Assembly: GCA_045580325.1 (NCBI GenBank)
Contig: JAZNNR010000023.1
Span: 1-64,000 of the forward strand
DNA: 64,000 bases
Direction: 5' to 3'
DNA from: SIG672 sp045580325
GTDB lineage: Bacteria; Bacillota; Clostridia; Oscillospirales; CAG-272
The notes beneath the pieces were generated by a model that ran no database searches, was not told the origin of the DNA, and saw only the letters and a program-made list of their open reading frames with translations. The position numbers and the translations under genes were made by a program. The first letter of the stretch is position 1. Every line of letters begins with the position of its first letter. Shown here in pieces: positions 1 to 7,956 of this stretch.

Positions 1-1641
1 TGTTTCACGGGCGATAATTCGACCTCCGATAGCAGCTTGAATTGGGATTTCGAAAAGATGACGGGGAATGTTTTCCTTAAGCTTTTCCGCGATCTTTCTT
101 CCGCGGGTGTAAGCTTTGGAATCGTGAACGATAAAGGAAAGCGCGTCGACAACCTCGCCGTTGAGAAGGATATCGAGCTTTACAAGCTTGCTCGGACGGT
201 AGCCGTCCATCTCGTAGTCAAGAGAAGCATAACCCTTGCTTCGGCTCTTGAGAGCGTCGAAAAAGTCGTAAATAACCTCATTAAGAGGAAGCTCGTAGAA
301 AAGCTCGGCACGTGTTTCGTCGAGATATTTCATATCCTTGAAGGTGCCTCGCCTGTCTTGACAGAGATCCATAATAGCTCCGACAAACTCGGTGGGGGTG
401 ATTATGCTCGCCTTGATAACCGGCTCTTCCGCGACTTCAATTTCGTCGGCAGAGGGATAATTCGAAGGGTTGTCAATGTAGATGGTTTCGCCGCCGCGCT
501 TTGTTATTTTGTAAATAACGCTCGGGGCAGTTGTGATTATGTCAAGATTGAATTCGCGTTCGATTCTTTCCTCGATTATTTCCATATGGAGAAGTCCGAG
601 GAATCCGCATCTGAAACCGAAGCCGAGCGCGGCAGAGGTTTCGGGCTCGTAGCTGAGCGCGGCATCGTTGAGCTTGAGCTTTTCAAGAGCATCACGCAGG
701 TCGCTGTATTTCGAGCCGTCGGCGGGATATATTCCCGAAAATACCATCGGGAGCGCCTCTTTAAAGCCGTCGAGAGGCTTTTCGGTAGGACGCTCAATGT
801 GGGTAACAGTATCGCCAACACGTGTGTCAGATACGTTTTTTATGCTCGCGGTAAGGTATCCAACTTGTCCTGCTTCGAGCATTTCTTCTTTGTTAAGACC
901 GAACGGTGTAAGTGTTCCGACGTCAACTACCTCAAACTCGGCACCCGTGTGCATCATTTTTATCTTATCGCCGCTTCTGAGTCGGCCGTTCATTACTCTG
1001 ATATATACAACGACACCGAGATAGGAGTCGTAATATGAGTCGAAAATAAGGCAGGATAGGGGAGCTTCGGGATCTCCGCTCGGAGCGGGCACTCTCTGAA
1101 CGATTGCTTCAAGTACCTCGGGAATGTTCTGTCCGGTCTTGGCGGAAACCGCAGGCGAATCGTCGGCAGGAATACCGATAATGTCCTCTATTTCATTTCG
1201 TACGCGGTCGACGTCGGCAGAGGGCAGGTCTATTTTATTTATTACGGGAACAATTTCAAGACCGTTTGCGTCGGCAAGATAAGCGTTTGCAAGCGTCTGA
1301 GCTTCTATACCCTGAGTTGCGTCTATTACAAGAATAGCACCCTCGCAAGCGTTAAGTGAGCGCGACACCTCGTAGTTGAAGTCGACGTGTCCGGGGGTAT
1401 CGATAAGGTTTAGGTCATAGGTTTCGCCGTCAGAAGCGGTATAACTGAGCTTTACAGCACGTGCCTTTATTGTTATTCCGCGCTCTCTTTCAAGGTCCAT
1501 ATTGTCAAGCAGACGTGTTTCCATATCACGCTGTGATACAGTACGGGTGGCTTCAAGAAGTCGGTCTGCAAGAGTCGATTTTCCGTGGTCGATATGCGCA
1601 ATAATTGAGAAATTTCTTATTTTTTTCTGTTTTTCGTTCAT
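1..1641 (-). CDS. lepA: Elongation factor 4 (LepA), 3' end cut by window
   Basis: Translational GTPase that binds the ribosome and promotes back-translocation or recovery of stalled elongation complexes. Translation from the ATG at 1641 gives MNEKQKKIRNFSIIAHIDHG, followed by the P-loop GKSTLADRLL, the G3 motif DTPGHVDF and the G4 motif NKIDLPSA. Later come the LepA-typical FRCGFLGLLHMEI and, near the window edge, IGGRIIARET. The frame is open for 547 codons to base 1, so about 50 C-terminal residues of a roughly 600-residue protein lie outside. It follows the kinase gene by 40 bp with no terminator between, so it is probably co-transcribed with rlmN and the kinase. Confidence 0.97.
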   Translation of the reverse strand, partial: MNEKQKKIRNFSIIAHIDHGKSTLADRLLEATRTVSQRDMETRLLDNMDLERERGITIKARAVKLSYTASDGETYDLNLIDTPGHVDFNYEVSRSLNACEGAILVIDATQGIEAQTLANAYLADANGLEIVPVINKIDLPSADVDRVRNEIEDIIGIPADDSPAVSAKTGQNIPEVLEAIVQRVPAPSGDPEAPLSCLIFDSYYDSYLGVVVYIRVMNGRLRSGDKIKMMHTGAEFEVVDVGTLTPFGLNKEEMLEAGQVGYLTASIKNVSDTRVGDTVTHIERPTEKPLDGFKEALPMVFSGIYPADGSKYSDLRDALEKLKLNDAALSYEPETSAALGFGFRCGFLGLLHMEIIEERIEREFNLDIITTAPSVIYKITKRGGETIYIDNPSNYPSADEIEVAEEPVIKASIITPTEFVGAIMDLCQDRRGTFKDMKYLDETRAELFYELPLNEVIYDFFDALKSRSKGYASLDYEMDGYRPSKLVKLDILLNGEVVDALSFIVHDSKAYTRGRKIAEKLKENIPRHLFEIPIQAAIGGRIIARET

Positions 1642-1681
1642 TTGATCGTAAATGTCCTGTTTGTTAAATTTTTAATTTCAG

Positions 1682-3676
1682 TCAGGGAGTTGTCGGTGTC
1701 TGCTGTGTATCCGAGCCCGAGTTGTCGGGGTTATCGGGGTTATCGGGGTTATCGGGGTTATCGGGATTGTCAGGATTGTCGGGATTGTCAGGATTGTCGG
1801 GATTGTCGGGATTGTCGGGATTGTCGGGATTGTCGGGATTGTCGGGCGGCAGAGTTGAAGGATCAACACCAAGGCTTACAACGATAGATACCTCGGTGAG
1901 ACCGGAAAGCACGACCGTTCCGCTGTACGGATATTGACTTATTACCTGACCTGCGGGAACGCTCGAGGAGTATTCATAGCTCACTTCACCAAGACGGAGC
2001 TTGTTTTCTATGAGTATGGCGTGTATCGCGTTTGCACTTCTGCCCGAAAGGTCGGGAAGGGTAACGTATGAAAGCTCCTGTCCTTTGCTCACGTATAGGG
2101 TTATTTTTGTATCGCTTGTTATATACGAGCCTGCTTTAGGGAAAGTATCTATTACGTGGCCGTTCGGAACGGCAGGGTTGTATTCATTAACTATCTCGTA
2201 TGAAAATCCTATCTTGTTGAGGTCTATTATAACGTCCTTATGGTTGATTCCAACATAATTTGAAAGAGTAGCCATAGTTTCTCCGCTACTTACGTAGAGC
2301 GTTATTTCACACCTTTTTTCACCCGGAATAACGGTACGCTTCGAGCCTGCCTTTGGCGACTGAGATATTACCGTATTTACCATATAGTTCTGATCCTGCT
2401 GTGCCACAATGGTAACAGAATATCCGAGCTTTTTCATTTGATCAAGTAGCTTTTCGTCGCACACTCTGTTTACAAAATCCTCGACAACAAGGAGCTGTGA
2501 GTCGCTCGAAGAGAGTGTTTCCGCAATATAGTTGTCGTAAACGTAATATACGGTCATAACGGCAACTATAAGACATGCAAGGAGTGATCCTGCGATTATA
2601 GATATAAACGAAACTCTTGACGGCTTGGTTTCTTCAACGGTTTTAACTACTTTTTTTACTTTAGGCTTTTTAGCCTTTGCTTTTTTCTTTTTATTCAAAA
2701 CATTTTCCTCATCTTGCATATCTGCAAAATCATTTTGCTTTTCAGATGACTCGACAACGATTATATCGTCCCTACTTTGCGGAGCCGCTTTAAAGAAACG
2801 GCTGTCGGCAGGAACGGAAACGAAATCAAATACTGCGTCGGGAGTCTCTCTGAAGCGTTTTACCGCCGCGAGCATCTGCCCTGCGTCGCTGAAACGGTCA
2901 TCGGGATCTTTTTCGATAGCACGAAGTATTATCTGTTCAAGTCCATTGGGGAGCTCGGTTATCTCAGACGGCTTTGGCGGATCCTCGTTTATCTGCATAT
3001 AAGCGACTTCCATAGGATCGTTTGCGGTGAAGGGAAGTCTTCCACAAATAAGCTCGTAAAGTATAATTCCGACAGAATAAATATCTCCGCGTGCATCAAT
3101 ATTAAGACCGCGCGCCTGCTCGGGACTGATGTAATATACGGTTCCGACTCCCTTACCCTCGACCTCGGTCATACGCGGGTCATACTGCCTTGCAATACCG
3201 AAATCTGTTATCTTTATAGTGTTATCGGAAACAACGATAATATTCTGCGGCTTGATGTCGCGGTGAACGATTCCCTTGGAGTGCGTGTGATCGAGCGCAT
3301 CAAGGATCTGCGTAATAAATTCAAGCGCCTCGTCGTGCGACAGACCACCCTTTTTTGACTTGACGTAGCTCTTAAGCGTCGGTCCGTCGAGATATTCCAT
3401 TGTGAGATATTTGTGCTCGCCCGTCATACAGATGTCGTATATCTTTCTTATGTTGGGGTGAGAAAGCATTGATATTGCGCGCGACTCACTGTCAAAACAC
3501 TCGAACGCGTTTTCGTCCGAAAGCACTTCTTCTTTGAGTATTTTAATTGCTATGTCGCGCTCATCGCGCCTGTCGTACGCACGAAAAACGACTGCCATAC
3601 CGCCGATGCCGAGAATTTCCTTTATCTCGTATCTGTCATCTATGAGCGTACCGATGTATTTATCAAACTGCGTCAT
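1682..3676 (-). CDS. PASTA-domain Ser/Thr protein kinase (PrkC/StkP type) with PDN-repeat tail
   Basis: Membrane kinase that senses peptidoglycan and phosphorylates cell-wall, division and translation proteins. The cytoplasmic kinase domain (about residues 12-270) shows the glycine loop GIGGMAVV, lysine in AIKIL, the catalytic HRDIKPQN and DFG. A Lys-rich juxtamembrane stretch, one membrane helix near residue 360-380 and three PASTA domains follow. The C-terminus is 14 tandem PDN triplets. The ATG at 3676 is preferred over one 17 codons upstream because AAAGGAA lies just before it. RlmN is directly upstream and lepA downstream. The PP2C phosphatase gene prpC, usually found between rlmN and the kinase in Bacillota, is absent here. 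Confidence 0.96.
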   Translation of the reverse strand: MTQFDKYIGTLIDDRYEIKEILGIGGMAVVFRAYDRRDERDIAIKILKEEVLSDENAFECFDSESRAISMLSHPNIRKIYDICMTGEHKYLTMEYLDGPTLKSYVKSKKGGLSHDEALEFITQILDALDHTHSKGIVHRDIKPQNIIVVSDNTIKITDFGIARQYDPRMTEVEGKGVGTVYYISPEQARGLNIDARGDIYSVGIILYELICGRLPFTANDPMEVAYMQINEDPPKPSEITELPNGLEQIILRAIEKDPDDRFSDAGQMLAAVKRFRETPDAVFDFVSVPADSRFFKAAPQSRDDIIVVESSEKQNDFADMQDEENVLNKKKKAKAKKPKVKKVVKTVEETKPSRVSFISIIAGSLLACLIVAVMTVYYVYDNYIAETLSSSDSQLLVVEDFVNRVCDEKLLDQMKKLGYSVTIVAQQDQNYMVNTVISQSPKAGSKRTVIPGEKRCEITLYVSSGETMATLSNYVGINHKDVIIDLNKIGFSYEIVNEYNPAVPNGHVIDTFPKAGSYITSDTKITLYVSKGQELSYVTLPDLSGRSANAIHAILIENKLRLGEVSYEYSSSVPAGQVISQYPYSGTVVLSGLTEVSIVVSLGVDPSTLPPDNPDNPDNPDNPDNPDNPDNPDNPDNPDNPDNPDNPDNPDNSGSDTQQTPTTP
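1721..1846 (-). repeat. Tandem repeat, 9-bp unit x 14, encoding PDN
   Basis: Fourteen contiguous 9-bp units (plus strand GTTATCGGG or ATTGTCGGG, with a few single-base variants) lie inside the kinase gene and encode Pro-Asp-Asn. Because the unit is a multiple of three, copy changes would lengthen or shorten the extracellular tail without a frameshift. The first five plus-strand units and the last nine form two sequence subtypes, which suggests stepwise duplication. Confidence 0.97.
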
Positions 3677-3764
3677 TATGAGTGTTCCTTTCGTAGTAGT
3701 TATTTTCCCTGCGGAAAATGTCAGCAAATTTCACAATTAGTTTGTGCCTGTTTATATAAATTTA

Positions 3765-4817
3765 TTATTTGTTTGCCGATGCCTTGTGTCTTAACTGTCC
3801 GCACGAAGCGTCTATGTCGGGACCAAGCCTTCTTCTCACGGTCGCGTTTACGTGAAGAGCGTTCAGCGTATCACAAAAACGCTTTACGTCTTCGCGGCTT
3901 CCCGCCGAAAACTGCCTTTCATCGACGTGGTTAAGCGGTATGAGATTTACGTGAACAGGTCGGCTTCCGAAATATTTTTTTATAAGATGCGCAAGCTTTT
4001 TCGCCTGCTCAACAGAGTCGTTTTCGCCTGAAATAAGGGTGTATTCAAAGGAAATACGTCTTCCTGTTTTGTCGAAATATCTTTTGCAAGCGTCAAGAAG
4101 CTTGTCAATATTCCAAGCGTTGTTAATAGGCATTATGCGCGAGCGGTCCTCATCGCAGCACGCGTGAAGAGATATTGAGAGGGTTATCGGGTAATTTTCG
4201 TTTGCAAGTCTGTCGATTTTGTCAACAAGACCGCAGGTCGAAAGGGAAATGTGGCGGTATCCAATGTTAAGAGAGTCGCGGCTTCCGACAATTTCGAGAA
4301 AGCGCATAACGTTATCGTAATTGTCAAGCGGCTCACCGATTCCCATCATAACCACGCCCGAAATACGCTCGCCGAAATCGCGCTGTGCTGAAATTATTTG
4401 TCCGAGTATCTCGCCTGCCGAAAGGTCGCGTACTTTACCGCCGAGAGTCGATGCACAGAACCTGCAGCCCATACGGCAGCCTGCCTGAGTTGAAACGCAA
4501 ATAGTATTTCCGTGCTCGTATTTCATTACAACACTTTCGATAAGCTGACCGTCGTGCAGCTCAAAAAGATATTTTACAGTCCCGTCAAGAGAGGACTTTT
4601 GTTTTCTCACTATCTGCGGATAGAAGAGAAGTCCAAGGTTTCTGTCCGACAGCTTTTCGCGCAGTGATTTTGGTATATTTGTCATCTCATCGGGAGAAGC
4701 ACCAAGGCAAAACCATCTGAGTAGCTGATCTGCACGAAAGGGCGCTTCGCCGAGCTCTTTTAATTTTTCTTTGAGCTGAGTTGATGTGAGCGATAACCAC
4801 TCAAAAGGGTGGGACAT
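3765..4817 (-). CDS. rlmN: Dual-specificity rRNA/tRNA adenine-C2 methyltransferase RlmN
   Basis: Radical-SAM enzyme that methylates C2 of A2503 in 23S rRNA and A37 in some tRNAs. The 350-residue product has the family's usual length. It shows the [4Fe-4S] ligand motif CRMGCRFCAST near residue 115, GIGEPLDN, SLHA and the C-terminal SCGQLR segment carrying the methyl-carrier cysteine. It heads the minus-strand group rlmN-kinase-lepA, with 88 bp between its stop and the kinase start. No clear Shine-Dalgarno sequence precedes the ATG at 4817, so the start is supported mainly by the N-terminal alignment. Confidence 0.97.
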   Translation of the reverse strand: MSHPFEWLSLTSTQLKEKLKELGEAPFRADQLLRWFCLGASPDEMTNIPKSLREKLSDRNLGLLFYPQIVRKQKSSLDGTVKYLFELHDGQLIESVVMKYEHGNTICVSTQAGCRMGCRFCASTLGGKVRDLSAGEILGQIISAQRDFGERISGVVMMGIGEPLDNYDNVMRFLEIVGSRDSLNIGYRHISLSTCGLVDKIDRLANENYPITLSISLHACCDEDRSRIMPINNAWNIDKLLDACKRYFDKTGRRISFEYTLISGENDSVEQAKKLAHLIKKYFGSRPVHVNLIPLNHVDERQFSAGSREDVKRFCDTLNALHVNATVRRRLGPDIDASCGQLRHKASANK

Positions 4818-5169
4818 ACTATATGCACATATTTCCGAAATCGAAAAATAGAGTCGAAAATCGGAATTTTACTCCTATTTTATAATTAGACAGCATATTA
4901 TATCACATATCATTAAAAAAAGCAAGAAAAACGAATGAATTTTTTGTTACGGAGTTAAGAAACTTTTACTGAAATTAAAGGTGCTGAAATTGAAAAATAC
5001 AGAATTTACAATTGATACATAAAAAAAGCATTTAAAAGTATTTATTTTTGAAATAAGATATGATATACTAAAAATGCCCTGAAAATTCGGGACTAACGAG
5101 CGGCTCTATTTCCGACAGAATATCTGCCGTTTCGATAAAAATCAGCCTGTCGGAGAAGGGAGAAAAGAT
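4818..5169. promoter_or_regulatory. Divergent intergenic region with leader of the Cys-Asp protein gene
   Basis: This 352-bp AT-rich gap separates rlmN (minus) from the small gene at 5170 (plus). A TATACT preceded by TG near 5064-5071 is a plausible extended -10 for the plus-strand gene, with only a poor -35 (TTTATT) 17 bp upstream. The leader contains CCGACAG at 5112-5118, complementary to CTGTCGG at 5147-5153, just before the ribosome binding site. A hairpin could therefore affect translation. I see no gene in the gap. Confidence 0.4.
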
Positions 5170-5421
5170 ATGAATAAGGGAAAGAGTGTTCTCTGCGTAG
5201 CTCTCAAAATAATGGCAGCTATCGCAGTTGTTGCCGCTGCCGCTGCCGTTGTTGCTCTTATCGTTAAAAAGATTTCCGATAAGAAGGCAGAGTGCTGCTG
5301 CTGTGATTGCGACTGTGATTGCGACTGCGACGAGCTTTGCGATTGCGATTGCGATTGTGATTGCGAATGCGAATGTGAATGTGAAGAAGCAGAGGCTGAA
5401 GAAGCAGTAGAGGCTGAATAA
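5170..5421 (+). CDS. Small membrane protein with Cys-Asp/Cys-Glu dipeptide repeats
   Basis: I do not recognise a family. The 83-residue product has one hydrophobic segment (about residues 8-34, very Ala/Val-rich) flanked by lysines. Next comes a stretch of about 31 residues holding 16 cysteines that alternate with Asp and then Glu (CCCCDCDCD..., ending CECECECE), and an acidic Glu/Ala tail. A purine-rich ribosome binding site (GGAGAAGGGAG) and the terminator at 5436 mark it as a stand-alone expressed gene. The DNA is a 6-bp GATTGC-like tandem. The cysteine/acid array suggests metal binding or redox buffering at the membrane, but that is inference from composition only. Confidence 0.72.
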   Translation: MNKGKSVLCVALKIMAAIAVVAAAAAVVALIVKKISDKKAECCCCDCDCDCDCDELCDCDCDCDCECECECEEAEAEEAVEAE

Positions 5422-5435
5422 TTTTTATCAAAACG

Positions 5436-5475
5436 CCCCGAACAAGTAACTACTTGCTCGGGGTACTTCTTTTTT
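5436..5475 (+). terminator. Intrinsic terminator after the Cys-Asp protein gene
   Basis: CCCCGA(A)CAAGTA pairs with TACTTG(C)TCGGGG in an approximately 13-bp stem with one weak pair, followed by a T-rich run at 5468-5475. Confidence 0.9.
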
Positions 5476-5549
5476 ATCGTTATAATCGGCTAAAAAAATC
5501 TTTTTTTATCTTGAAAATGGTGCGATTATACAAAAATGATCTTCCTGTA

Positions 5550-5577
5550 TTGACAAATCCGAAAAAATGAGTAAAAT
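5550..5577 (+). promoter_or_regulatory. Promoter of the LtaS-like gene, with direct repeats
   Basis: TTGACA at 5550-5555, a 16-bp spacer and TAAAAT at 5572-5577. A 12-bp direct repeat, AATGAGTAAAAT, occurs at 5566-5577 (over the -10) and again at 5593-5604, 27 bp apart. That spacing could let a regulator bind both. A small leader hairpin (GCTATG...CATAGC, 5611-5634) follows. Confidence 0.65.
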
Positions 5578-5678
5578 AGTATAATGTAGAATAATGAGTA
5601 AAATGAGGTTGCTATGTCATAACATTGGCATAGCGGCTTCGGATGTTAAAGCCTTTTGAACAGGAGGAGATAACTATT

Positions 5679-7688
5679 TTGTTTACTGCTATATTTAAGC
5701 CGCGTAATAAAGCAAACTGGCTTAGTGTAAATATAACAGCATTGTTTTGGGCATTTATAATATTCTGGCTTATGCAGCTTGCCGTAAGTGCCTCTATCTC
5801 ATCTATTTTTAAATGTAATATTCTCGGAATAATGACGGGAAATCTTATCGTAAGAGTGCTCAGCGGACTCGTTCGTATAATAATGAACACCCTGATAATC
5901 TACGCTCTTATTATGACCGTTTCTCTGATATTCAAATCTATGAAGGTCGGAATAATTTCTGTTCTTTCGGCATCGGTCATTCTCGGAATTGCAAACAATT
6001 TCGTTGTTCAGACCAGAGGAAGAGAGATCTCTTTCAGCGACATAAAATCGATAGGTACAGCGATCGCGGTAGTAGGCGACTATTCGTTTTCGCTTATGAT
6101 AGGCTCGATAATTTCGGTTATTCTTTCCACAGTGGCGATAGTATATCTTGTGAGATCGGATTATCCTAAATTCTCGGGACTCAAAAAGTCGGTGAAGCAT
6201 CTTGTTACAGTTGCGCTTACCTTCGTTCTTTGCGTTACTACCGTGTTTAGCGGAGCATCTATCGGATATGCTTCGAGAAACTATCGCTCGCAGGGAACAG
6301 AATATAACGGATATTATCTCAATTTCATATATTCGATAAAAAATTCGAGAATAAAAGCGCCCGAGACCTATTCTCCGGGTGCAATAATCGACGCTCTTGA
6401 AAAGAATGATTTTTCATCTCTCGGAATAGAGTCGAGCGATGTAAACGTTATAGTTATAATGAATGAGTCGTTCGCCGATCTTAGTGAGGTGTGTGATAAC
6501 TCGGGCTCTGAAACTAAGCTTGAAACAGACAAAGAGGTTCTTCCGTATTGGAATTCGATAGAAAGCGGTATTTTCACCGATGAAGACGGTAATATAGAGA
6601 CCTTTATAAAAGGAAATGCGCTTTCGTCGGTTTACGGCGGTAACACAGCAAACTCGGAGTATGAATTCCTTTCGGGTTCTTCTATGGCATTTGCTCCCGA
6701 AGGATCGGTGCTTTATAACGGAAAGATTACCGAGGATAATTCATATACACTCGTTGATTTCTTCAATGACGCGGGATATAAAACGGTTGGAATACACCCT
6801 GAAAATCCGGGAAACTGGAGTCGTAATTCGGTATATAAGTATTTCGGATTTGATGAGATATACTTTAAGAGTGATTTTAAGGGGCTCAGCAAAGAGGACT
6901 ATTATCGCGGACACGTAAGCGATAAGGCTATCTACGATAAAATAATCGACATGTACGAAACGAAGGAGGACGGCGAAAATCTGTTTACCTTCGCGGTTAC
7001 TATGATGAATCACGGCGGATACGATCACGCTTCCTTTGAGCCTACGATAAACGTTGAGGGCGACAATATTGCAAGCGAATATCTGTCGAGCGTAAACCGT
7101 GCAGACCAAGATCTCAAATATCTTATGGACTATTTCAGCACGGTTGAGGAAGAAACTCTTATTGTTTTCTTCGGCGACCATCAGCCTACTATGCAGAGCT
7201 CATTTACTTCTCTTTATATGGGTATAAACGGACTTTCGACAGTAGAAGATATGCAGAGAATGTATACCATACCCTATATGTTCTGGTCCAATTTTGAGAT
7301 GAACTCGGATATAAACGAGAGTCTCACAAGTATCAACTATCTTTCTACTGAAATGCTTGATATTTGCGGTGTTCGTAAGAGTGTGTTCTTTGAAGCTATT
7401 GACAATATTCGCGAGGTAATTCCCGCGATAAATGCATTCGGCTGGTATGATAACGAGGGTACTTTCCACGATTTCAAGGACGTTACCGATACAGATATTA
7501 CAGAAAGCGAGCAGAAGTACTTGGAGCTGTACGAGCATCTTGTCTTTAATTTGCTCTTTGACGAAGAAAGCAAGCTCGTCAATCTGTTTACCATACCCGA
7601 TGCTTTGCACAGTACCGTAGCGGTACATAACGTTACGGAGTTCTATGACTTCAGGTGTGCGCCCGTGCTTTATAAAGCTGATAACTGA
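5679..7688 (+). CDS. Lipoteichoic acid synthase-like sulfatase-fold membrane enzyme
   Basis: Member of the LtaS/phosphoglycerol transferase family, which moves glycerol phosphate from phosphatidylglycerol to a polymer or glycan outside the membrane. About five membrane helices fill the first 200 residues. The extracellular sulfatase-like domain follows, with MNESFADL (metal-binding Glu), GGNTANSEYEFL (the Thr expected to be the nucleophile), HPENPGNW and FGDHQP (metal ligands). The TTG at 5679 is chosen because AGGAGGAG lies 9 bp before it. An in-frame ATG at 5643 has no ribosome binding site and would add 12 residues. It is a single gene with its own promoter and terminator. The exact polymer made cannot be told from sequence. 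Confidence 0.92.
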   Translation: MFTAIFKPRNKANWLSVNITALFWAFIIFWLMQLAVSASISSIFKCNILGIMTGNLIVRVLSGLVRIIMNTLIIYALIMTVSLIFKSMKVGIISVLSASVILGIANNFVVQTRGREISFSDIKSIGTAIAVVGDYSFSLMIGSIISVILSTVAIVYLVRSDYPKFSGLKKSVKHLVTVALTFVLCVTTVFSGASIGYASRNYRSQGTEYNGYYLNFIYSIKNSRIKAPETYSPGAIIDALEKNDFSSLGIESSDVNVIVIMNESFADLSEVCDNSGSETKLETDKEVLPYWNSIESGIFTDEDGNIETFIKGNALSSVYGGNTANSEYEFLSGSSMAFAPEGSVLYNGKITEDNSYTLVDFFNDAGYKTVGIHPENPGNWSRNSVYKYFGFDEIYFKSDFKGLSKEDYYRGHVSDKAIYDKIIDMYETKEDGENLFTFAVTMMNHGGYDHASFEPTINVEGDNIASEYLSSVNRADQDLKYLMDYFSTVEEETLIVFFGDHQPTMQSSFTSLYMGINGLSTVEDMQRMYTIPYMFWSNFEMNSDINESLTSINYLSTEMLDICGVRKSVFFEAIDNIREVIPAINAFGWYDNEGTFHDFKDVTDTDITESEQKYLELYEHLVFNLLFDEESKLVNLFTIPDALHSTVAVHNVTEFYDFRCAPVLYKADN

Positions 7689-7705
7689 CAATAAGTAAAA
7701 CGAAA

Positions 7706-7748
7706 TAAAATCGCCGCGCAATTACGATCTAACTGCACGGCGATTTTG
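7706..7748. terminator. Bidirectional terminator between convergent genes
   Basis: AAAATCGCCG and CGGCGATTTT form an A/T-flanked stem between the convergent LtaS-like gene and the DUF951 gene, serving both strands. Confidence 0.88.
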
Positions 7749-7931
7749 TTAATTTATAAATTTTATTCTTTTTTCGAGCTTTTCACGCTCAATATCAAGG
7801 TTTCTTGAACAAAAGGTGCATTTTATCCTTATGTCAGAGCCAAGACGGAGTATTTCAAATTTATCACATCCGCAGGGGTGTGATTTTTTGAGCGTGAGTA
7901 TGTCGCCCACTTTCAGAAGAGGAATTTCCAT
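7749..7931 (-). CDS. DUF951 family small protein
   Basis: The 60-residue product matches the DUF951 pattern of Bacillota: VGDILTLKKSHPCGCDKFEI followed by RLGSDIRIKCTFCSRNLDI. The conserved features are the HPCG motif, RIKC and the CxxC-like pair, which suggest a small zinc-ribbon or metal-binding fold. Its function is not established. It lies 25 bp downstream of the RsiV-like gene on the same strand and probably shares its transcript. The stop codon abuts the terminator stem. Confidence 0.93.
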   Translation of the reverse strand: MEIPLLKVGDILTLKKSHPCGCDKFEILRLGSDIRIKCTFCSRNLDIEREKLEKRIKFIN

Positions 7932-7956
7932 TTTTATAGCCTTTAAGAATAGTTTG

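Noticed and set aside
37..1038. Open frame of 333 codons on the plus strand
   Set aside because: It lies opposite lepA, which shows complete GTPase motifs on the minus strand; the plus frame has no recognisable domain or ribosome binding site.
1642..1937. Plus-strand frames with Ser-Gly-Leu or Arg-Gly-Tyr repeats
   Set aside because: They are translations of the kinase's 9-bp repeat on the wrong strand.
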